NCBI GenBank assembly: GCA_903833025.1
Contig: CAILDT010000607.1
Span: forward strand, 1-5,224
Source of the DNA: an uncultured Bacteroidota bacterium
GTDB lineage: Bacteria; Bacteroidota; Bacteroidia; 2-12-FULL-35-15
Direction: 5' to 3'
Length of the DNA stretch: 5,224 nucleotides
Positions 1-4,860 of the stretch are shown here, one piece after another (position 1 is the first letter of the stretch; every line of letters starts with the position of its first letter). Made by a program: the position numbers and the translations under genes. The notes beneath the pieces were generated by a model. That model saw only the letters and a list, made by a program, of their open reading frames with translations. It was not told where the DNA came from and made no database searches.

Positions 1-3000
1 ACAACTTATATGACGGCGAAATTCATCCCGATATTGCCACTCAAGCCGATCTTATGTGTAATGCCGAATTTGAACTCGCACCGCATCAACTCTTTGTACG
101 CAATTTTCTCTCCTTCCAAACACCTTATAATAGTTTATTATTGTATCATGGCTTAGGCAGTGGAAAAACCTGCTCGGCCATTAGTGTCGCCGAGGAAATG
201 CGCGATTATATTATGCAAATGGGTCTTATCAGTCAAATTATGATCGTCGCTTCGCCGAATGTGCAAACCAATTTTAAAACACAGCTCTTTGATGAGCGAA
301 AACTAAAAGTGGTGGATGGTCTCTGGAATATACGCACTTGTACTGGTAACAAGTTCTTAAAGGAAATTAATCCGATGAATATGAAAGGTTTGTCCAGAGA
401 GAATGTGATCAAACAAATTAACCGCACTATTGACACGTATTATTTCTTCTTCGGTTATGTCGAATTTGCCAATTATATTGCGAAAAAAAGCGCGATTGAA
501 GATAGCAGCATAACTGATCCGAAAATAATTACTAAGATAAAGAAAGGGAAGTTGCGGAAGATTTTCAATAACCGTTTAATCATTATTGACGAAGTGCATA
601 ATATCCGCATGACAGACGAGAATAAAGATAAACGCGTAGCGGATGAATTAATGAAACTGATTAAACATGTCAACACCCTGCGCCTCTTGCTCTTATCAGC
701 AACACCTATGTTTAATAGTTATAAAGAAATCATCTGGCTCATTAATCTGATGAATATGAACGACCGGCGCGCTACGATCGAAACGAAAGATGTCTTTAAT
801 AAAGATGGGACTTTTAAAGTCTCCGACTCGGGCGAAGAAATTGGCAGAGCTTTATTAGAGCGAAAAGCCACCGGCTATATTTCCTTCGTCAGAGGTGAAA
901 ACCCGTATACCTTTCCCTATCGCATATGGGCGGCAGAATTCGCTCCGGAGCAGACGTTCCCGCAAAAACCTTATCCCACTATACAATTAAATGGTACCAC
1001 ACCATTGGCGCAACCGATTGAACATCTCTCTTTATATCTGGTTGACATTGGTGAATACCAACAACTCGGGTATAATTATATTATCAAACGGCTCCGAGCC
1101 GGCCAAATTGGCAATTATAAACAAATGCCGACGATGGAAAATATTGAGACTTTTGGCTATACGATGCTGCAACAACCCTTGGAAGCTTTGAATATAATAT
1201 ATCCCGATGAGAGATTGGCAATAGATAATGTAGATGCCGCCGCCACCACCGCCGCCGCCTTTAATTCCAATGAATTAGTTGGCGGCGAAGGGTTAAAGCG
1301 CATTATGAGTTTTAAAGAAGATCCGAGCACGCATTTTCGCTCCGGATTTAATTACCAGCCTCAAGCGTTAGCGAAATATGGTCGATTATTCTCGCCCAAT
1401 GAAATCGGCAAATATAGTGCCAAAATAAAAACAATATGTGAGCGCATTATAGCTTCTACTGGCGTTGTATTAGTCTATTCGCAGTGGCATGACGCGGGTT
1501 TAGTGCCATTGGCCTTGGCTTTAGAAGAATATGGTTTTTCAAGAGCCGGTGCAGTTGGATCTCTCTTTCAGACGCCGCCGCCGCAGACTAGTGTAGAAAA
1601 AAAACCTACAAATAATAAATATGTGATGATAATGGGTGACAAAGGGTTCTCACCAAATCCAGCAGCGGACATTAAAATGGCAACAGATGATGACAATGTC
1701 AATGGCAGCAAAGTGAAAGTAGTGCTTATCTCGCAAACTGGGGCGGAAGGTTTAGATTTGAAATTTATTCGGCAAGTGCATATCCTAGAACCGTGGTATA
1801 ATATGAGCCGAATCGAACAAATCGTCGGCCGCGCCGTGCGAACATGCAGCCATAAAGCCTTACCATTCTTACAGCGAAATGTCGAGATTTATTTGTACGG
1901 TTCGCTCACCAAAGAAAACGCGGAAGAGACCGCGGATCTTTATTTATACCGCTTGGCCGAAATAAAAGCCGTACAAATCGGCAAAGTGAGTCGCGCCTTA
2001 AAAGAGATATCAATTGATTGCATGTTGAATCAAGCCCAATTAAATTTTAGTGAAGAAAATATGACAAAGAATGATGTGAAGCCGCTGACACTAGAATTAG
2101 GCAGTGGTATTAAGTTAGTCGATTATAAAATCGGCGACAAACCATTCTCATCCATTTGCGACTATATGGAATCGTGTGCTTATACCTGTAAACCTGATAA
2201 AGAAATCAAAGATGATGATGTGCGTTTGGATACCTATAACGAAAATTTTATTATGATGAATAATGATAAACTTATTTATAAGATCAAACAGTTGATGAAA
2301 GAGAGATTCTTTTATCGGAAAAGCGAATTAGTGACACTTTTGAATCTATTAAAACCATATCCTTTAGTACAAATCAATGCGGCCTTGCATCAATTAGTTG
2401 AAGACAAAAATGAATATATTACCGATAAATACGACCGCTTAGGTAATCTCATTAATATAAGTGATCTCTATCTCTTCCAGCCACTAGAGCTGAAGAATCA
2501 GCGCAGTAGTATTCGCGAACGCATCGTACCTTTAGAAGTAAAACACGATAAAATTATGATGAAGTTACCGAAAGAATTGAAATTAAATGAAGCGATTATT
2601 AATGTGAAAGATCAGCCGGCAGAATTGAAGAAACTGACCGCACTACATAAAACAATTGAAACAAATTATGCCATGGCTACGACAGCGCAAACTGTTAGCA
2701 AAGGCGAGAAAAATTGGTACATGTTTTCACATGCGGCCATGGAATTGTTGAAGAAAAGTGGTTTAAGTGAACAAAACCTGTATTATTTTATTGCCGAACA
2801 CATGGTAGATGAATTGCCTTTAGCCGATATAATGCTGATATTAAATCAATATGAAATTAATCCGCTTTACAAAAGCGTTACTGTATTGAAGCATATTAAA
2901 ACCTATATTAATAAACAAATTTTAACGGGTAGAAATGGTCTTAAAGGATTTATGTGGAAGGATATGGGAAAATTAGTGGTCTTGGTGAAAACGGGTGCAA

Positions 3001-3479
3001 ACGCAGTAGGTGCAAACGCAGTAGGAGCAAACGCAGTAGGTTCCGGAGCAGCATGGCACATAGCCGAATCTGAAGATCTGAAAGACCTTGAAGAGCGAAT
3101 TAATGAAAAGAAAATAGACCTTTTAACAAATCTTAATAATATAATCGGTTTTACCAATAATTTTAAAGCGGAGACTTATGTGGTCTTTAAAATAAAAGAT
3201 GTTACAAATCCGCGTGACTTGGGAGCGCGGTGTGACCAAACTTCTATTAAGAGTAAATCAATTGATAATTTAAATTCTATTCTTGGTAAAAATGTTTATT
3301 CAACACAATTGGATATTCCGCAACGAGAGATTTGTCTTTTACAGGAATTATATTTGCGTTCATTTGAACATGAAAGGAGAAATGCAAAACATTGGTTCTT
3401 ATCGCCTCCTGAATCGGTCTTGACAAATATAGAGAAATATTCGACGGTTATTAAAATAGTTAAAAAAACGAGGAAATAA
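1..3479 (+). CDS. SF2 helicase/ATPase, poxvirus D6R/D11L type (5'-partial)
   Basis: Probable nucleic-acid-dependent ATPase of viral transcription. Relatives are the poxvirus early transcription factor large subunit D6 and NTPase I D11, which act with the virion RNA polymerase in early initiation and termination. Counting from the first ATG (position 54), the motifs are Walker A GLGSGKT (33-39), DEVH (179-182), SATP (215-218), VVLVYSQ (471-477), TGAEGLDL (562-569) and QIVGRAVR (589-596), a complete SF2 motor. A Cys cluster follows (C702, C708, C712), then a region near 735-830 that could be a winged helix. The reading frame continues without a stop from position 3 through the ATG at 54, and the preceding codons (NLYDGEIHPDIATQADL) read as real protein. 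The gene is therefore truncated by the window edge and the ATG at 54 is probably internal. Low-complexity inserts sit at residues 395-402 and 981-995. At more than 1,150 residues it is far longer than the roughly 630-residue poxvirus proteins. The helicase class is secure; D6 versus D11 assignment is not. Confidence 0.93.
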   Translation, partial: NLYDGEIHPDIATQADLMCNAEFELAPHQLFVRNFLSFQTPYNSLLLYHGLGSGKTCSAISVAEEMRDYIMQMGLISQIMIVASPNVQTNFKTQLFDERKLKVVDGLWNIRTCTGNKFLKEINPMNMKGLSRENVIKQINRTIDTYYFFFGYVEFANYIAKKSAIEDSSITDPKIITKIKKGKLRKIFNNRLIIIDEVHNIRMTDENKDKRVADELMKLIKHVNTLRLLLLSATPMFNSYKEIIWLINLMNMNDRRATIETKDVFNKDGTFKVSDSGEEIGRALLERKATGYISFVRGENPYTFPYRIWAAEFAPEQTFPQKPYPTIQLNGTTPLAQPIEHLSLYLVDIGEYQQLGYNYIIKRLRAGQIGNYKQMPTMENIETFGYTMLQQPLEALNIIYPDERLAIDNVDAAATTAAAFNSNELVGGEGLKRIMSFKEDPSTHFRSGFNYQPQALAKYGRLFSPNEIGKYSAKIKTICERIIASTGVVLVYSQWHDAGLVPLALALEEYGFSRAGAVGSLFQTPPPQTSVEKKPTNNKYVMIMGDKGFSPNPAADIKMATDDDNVNGSKVKVVLISQTGAEGLDLKFIRQVHILEPWYNMSRIEQIVGRAVRTCSHKALPFLQRNVEIYLYGSLTKENAEETADLYLYRLAEIKAVQIGKVSRALKEISIDCMLNQAQLNFSEENMTKNDVKPLTLELGSGIKLVDYKIGDKPFSSICDYMESCAYTCKPDKEIKDDDVRLDTYNENFIMMNNDKLIYKIKQLMKERFFYRKSELVTLLNLLKPYPLVQINAALHQLVEDKNEYITDKYDRLGNLINISDLYLFQPLELKNQRSSIRERIVPLEVKHDKIMMKLPKELKLNEAIINVKDQPAELKKLTALHKTIETNYAMATTAQTVSKGEKNWYMFSHAAMELLKKSGLSEQNLYYFIAEHMVDELPLADIMLILNQYEINPLYKSVTVLKHIKTYINKQILTGRNGLKGFMWKDMGKLVVLVKTGANAVGANAVGANAVGSGAAWHIAESEDLKDLEERINEKKIDLLTNLNNIIGFTNNFKAETYVVFKIKDVTNPRDLGARCDQTSIKSKSIDNLNSILGKNVYSTQLDIPQREICLLQELYLRSFEHERRNAKHWFLSPPESVLTNIEKYSTVIKIVKKTRK
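1236..1259 (+). repeat. GCC/ACC triplet tract in helicase
   Basis: Three GCC, two ACC and three GCC codons in a row encode AAATTAAA (helicase residues 395-402, counted from the ATG at 54). The tract lies between motif III and the C-terminal helicase lobe. It is G+C-rich compared with the surrounding A+T-rich DNA and preserves the reading frame. It looks like a triplet expansion in a surface loop. A shorter CCG run encoding TPPPQ occurs at 1572-1586. Confidence 0.75.
2994..3038 (+). repeat. 15-bp tandem repeat (GANAV x3) in helicase
   Basis: Three tandem copies of ggtgcaaacgcagta, the third with one silent T-to-A change, encode GANAV three times (residues 981-995 counted from the ATG at 54). 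They are followed by GSGAA. The array is in frame and lies in the C-terminal part of the helicase, well beyond the motor motifs. A closely related unit encoding GANEV occurs in the tail of the next gene. Confidence 0.9.
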
Positions 3480-3495
3480 TAAATAAGGAAATAAT
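3471..3495 (+). repeat. Direct repeat duplicating the helicase stop codon
   Basis: The 10-mer aggaaataat occurs at 3471-3480 and again at 3486-3495, a period of 15 bases. The first copy contains the final Arg and Lys codons and the TAA stop of the helicase. Because the period is a multiple of three, the second copy supplies an in-frame backup TAA at 3492-3494. It may be a small tandem duplication of the gene end. Confidence 0.7.
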
Positions 3496-3511
3496 ATACA
3501 TATTAAAATTT

Positions 3512-3519
3512 AAAATTGA
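3512..3519 (+). promoter_or_regulatory. Mimivirus-type early promoter element AAAATTGA
   Basis: This is an exact match to AAAATTGA, the published early promoter element of Mimivirus, which is also used by relatives. It starts 46 bases upstream of the ATG at 3558, in a noncoding A+T-rich spacer, close to the usual distance range. The TTG at 3516-3518 falls inside this element, so it is better read as promoter than as an alternative start codon. The element suggests early expression of the Rpb7-like gene; function is inferred from the motif alone. Confidence 0.75.
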
Positions 3520-3557
3520 ATAACCATTTAGAAATAATATCAGTAATAAATATTAAG

Positions 3558-4481
3558 ATGGCCTTAATCGTCAAACCAAAAGGCGTTTATAAAAAGTTTG
3601 TTCATACACAACAAGGGCTTTTTAATCAAATATTAATCACAAAAAGTATTCCCATTAGTATTAATAATATCGGCAACAGTATAAAAGAAACCTTGGAGAA
3701 GGCTATTGCTTTTCAAGTCGAAGGCAAATGTATTGTGGAAGGTTATATCAAGCCGAATACTGTAGAGATTATTACTTTCTCTAGCGGTTTAGTACAAGGA
3801 TCTATCGTGGTATTTGACGTGGTTTTTCAATGCTATGTGTGTTCGCCAGTTGAAGGTATGCATATCAGTTGTGTTGCCAAGCATATTAACAAGGCGGGTA
3901 TCCGAGCTGAAATAGATGAAGCGCCGACACCTGTTGTCATCTTTATTGCGCGTGATCATAATTATACTTCGCCTTTATTTGCACAAATTAAAGATAATGA
4001 CAACATTAAAGTGCGGGTAATTGGTCAACGGTTTGAATTAAATGATAAATATATTTCGATTATTGCTGAATTGATTGAACAAGGCGGACAACACAATAAA
4101 CCTCAAGCTGCTGAAGCAGTAAAACAGGCACAAACAGTAAAACAGGCACAAGCAGTAAAACAGGCAGTAAAAACAGGTAAATTAACTGTTGGTAAGAAAA
4201 TATCTATTGCAAAAGAAATATCGACTGAATTAGCAAAAGAAATCGCAGATGAAGCAGCAAACGAAGGAGCAAACGAAGTAGGAGCAAACGAAGGAGCAAA
4301 CGAAGTAGGAGCAAATGAAGTAGGAGCAAATGAAGTAGTAGCAAATGAAGTAGTTGCTGAAAAAAATGAAGTTGTTGCAGCTGAAGTAGCACCTGTAGAA
4401 GCACCTGTAGAAGCACCTGCTGTGTCCGCGCCCGTTACTAAAAAGAAGGCCACCATAAGAATTAAAAAGACTGCAAAATAA
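3558..4481 (+). CDS. RNA polymerase Rpb7-like stalk subunit with repeat-rich tail
   Basis: A 307-residue protein resembling eukaryotic Rpb7 and archaeal RpoE/Rpo7, the polymerase stalk subunit that contacts nascent RNA. Residues 20-96 match the N-terminal tip domain, including a stretch like Rpb7's FTEVEGTC (FQVEGKCIVEGYI) and a GLVQGSIVVFDVVFQ strand region. Residues 97-175 form the S1/OB RNA-binding domain, starting PVEGM, with NKAGIRAEID and a closing IKVRVIGQRFELNDKYISII. Canonical Rpb7 is about 170 residues and would end near residue 175. The remaining 132 residues are a low-complexity extension: VKQAQ repeats, acidic ANEVG repeats, APVE repeats and a basic end (KKKATIRIKKTAK). The start is the ATG at 3558, with purine at -3 and G at +4. 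A longer frame from the TTG at 3516 is unlikely because that TTG lies in the AAAATTGA element. Large virus genomes commonly encode this subunit, and its position after a D6/D11-type helicase fits a transcription cluster. Confidence 0.9.
   Translation: MALIVKPKGVYKKFVHTQQGLFNQILITKSIPISINNIGNSIKETLEKAIAFQVEGKCIVEGYIKPNTVEIITFSSGLVQGSIVVFDVVFQCYVCSPVEGMHISCVAKHINKAGIRAEIDEAPTPVVIFIARDHNYTSPLFAQIKDNDNIKVRVIGQRFELNDKYISIIAELIEQGGQHNKPQAAEAVKQAQTVKQAQAVKQAVKTGKLTVGKKISIAKEISTELAKEIADEAANEGANEVGANEGANEVGANEVGANEVVANEVVAEKNEVVAAEVAPVEAPVEAPAVSAPVTKKKATIRIKKTAK
4116..4166 (+). repeat. 18-bp repeat encoding (A/T)VKQAQ in Rpb7 tail
   Basis: Two full 18-bp units (gcagtaaaacaggcacaa, then the same with an initial A) and a 15-base partial third unit encode AVKQAQ, TVKQAQ and AVKQA. 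They begin the extension after the S1 domain. The segment is basic and Gln-rich, probably a flexible linker or helix. The near-identity of the units at DNA level points to recent tandem duplication. Confidence 0.85.
4257..4355 (+). repeat. 12/15-bp tandem array encoding ANEG/ANEVG in Rpb7 tail
   Basis: Seven consecutive units, each beginning gcaaacgaa or gcaaatgaa, of 12 or 15 bases, encode ANEG, ANEVG, ANEG, ANEVG, ANEVG, ANEVV and ANEVV. All unit lengths are multiples of three, so the frame is kept. The first units use AAC for Asn and the later ones AAT, a polarity that suggests stepwise duplication. Degenerate remnants (AEKNEVVAAEV) follow. The segment is strongly acidic. The unit is closely related to the GANAV array in the upstream helicase gene. 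Confidence 0.92.
4389..4418 (+). repeat. 12-bp repeat encoding APVE in Rpb7 tail
   Basis: Two exact copies of gcacctgtagaa and a partial third copy (gcacct) encode APVEAPVEAP. They lie between the acidic ANEVG array and the basic C-terminus. The word gcacctgt recurs in the Pro/Ala/Val-rich repeats of the last gene in the window. Confidence 0.8.
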
Positions 4482-4516
4482 ATAGACTGCAAAATAAATA
4501 GACTGCAAAATAAATA
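4469..4516 (+). repeat. 16-bp direct repeat x3 spanning the Rpb7 stop codon
   Basis: Three perfect head-to-tail copies of gactgcaaaataaata lie at 4469-4484, 4485-4500 and 4501-4516. The first copy contains the last codons and TAA stop (4479-4481) of the Rpb7-like gene; the other two fill most of the spacer. A period of 16 is not a multiple of three, so the TAA triplets at 4479, 4495 and 4511 fall in all three frames. Each copy also carries a TAAAT word. Whether it has a function is unknown. Confidence 0.92.
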
Positions 4517-4549
4517 GCTTAAACACAATATGGAATAAATAATATAATA

Positions 4550-4810
4550 ATGGCATTAAATACTTTAAAAGAACGAATTGAAAATATGCCAAAATATCAT
4601 CAGATTGAAGTATTGCGAATTTTAAGTAATTTGCCATCTGTAACAACTAATGAAAATAACAATGGGACATTTGTAAATTTAACTGAACAAAAACAGGAAG
4701 TAATTGCCGAATTATATAAATATGCGAATTATGTAGAAGAACAACAAAAACAATTGAAGAAAATTGAAACAGAGAAGGAGGAAATAGAACAACATTTTTT
4801 TACCAATTGA
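4550..4810 (+). CDS. Small NET (BET extra-terminal)-like domain protein
   Basis: An 86-residue protein whose first 60 residues resemble the NET domain of BET proteins such as BRD4, a three-helix fold that binds short peptides of chromatin and transcription factors. The pattern is LKERIENMP (compare LSLDINKLP in BRD4), IEVLRILSNLPS (compare VVHIIQSREPS), a Asn-rich loop with GTFVNLT where BRD4 has IEIDFETL, and IAELYKYANYV (compare LRELERYV). Residues 60-84 (VEEQQKQLKKIETEKEEIEQ) are highly charged and probably extend the last helix as a coiled coil. There is no bromodomain. The acidic strand residues that BRD4 uses to hold basic peptides are largely absent. The ATG at 4550 has A at -3 and G at +4. 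The match is by eye and a shared fold is likely rather than proven. Following Rpb7, a role in viral transcription is plausible. Confidence 0.72.
   Translation: MALNTLKERIENMPKYHQIEVLRILSNLPSVTTNENNNGTFVNLTEQKQEVIAELYKYANYVEEQQKQLKKIETEKEEIEQHFFTN
4760..4767 (+). promoter_or_regulatory. AAAATTGA element inside the NET-like gene
   Basis: A second exact AAAATTGA octamer overlaps codons for Lys-Lys-Ile-Glu near the 3' end of the NET-like gene. It starts 95 bases upstream of the ATG at 4855, within the distance range typical for Mimivirus early promoters. It could drive the last gene, since the spacer between the two genes has only 44 bases. Chance occurrence in a Lys/Glu-rich A+T-rich coding region is a real alternative. 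Confidence 0.45.
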
Positions 4811-4829
4811 GAAAAGATAATAAAGAGAA

Positions 4830-4860
4830 AATCATATTAATATATAGTAGTAATATGATT
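4830..4860 (+). terminator. Perfect 10-bp hairpin, possible mRNA 3'-end signal
   Basis: Arms aatcatatta (4830-4839) and taatatgatt (4851-4860) are perfect reverse complements separated by 11 bases. The hairpin starts 20 bases after the stop of the NET-like gene. Mimivirus transcripts are known to be cleaved and polyadenylated at hairpins after genes, so this is a candidate 3'-end signal. The right arm contains the ATG (4855-4857) of the next gene. The A+T content makes the stem weak. Confidence 0.55.

Noticed and set aside
991..1191. Forward 66-codon open frame in another phase, and short reverse frames at 233-436 and 473-676
   Set aside because: All lie fully inside the helicase coding sequence, whose motifs are unambiguous.
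2903..3157. Reverse-strand 84-codon open frame
   Set aside because: It is the antisense shadow of the GANAV array in the helicase gene (FAPTA repeats) and shows no independent protein features.
3535..3555. Inverted repeat taatat/atatta with a 9-base loop before the Rpb7 start, and another at 3492-3505
   Set aside because: Six-base A+T-only arms are expected by chance in this composition; too weak to call a hairpin signal.
4257..4355. CRISPR-like array
   Set aside because: Units are 12-15 bp with no spacers, in frame and coding; this is a protein-coding minisatellite.
4103..4528. Reverse-strand open frames of 138-141 codons and a Leu-rich 70-codon frame opposite the Rpb7 tail
   Set aside because: They are low-complexity complements of the repeat arrays (FAPTS, LLLHL patterns), which lack stops only because the repeats do. 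The + strand frame continues a recognisable Rpb7 protein.
4803..4810. CCAATTGA as a promoter element for the gene at 4855
   Set aside because: It matches AAAATTGA at only six of eight positions and covers the stop codon of the NET-like gene; the exact element at 4760 is a better candidate.
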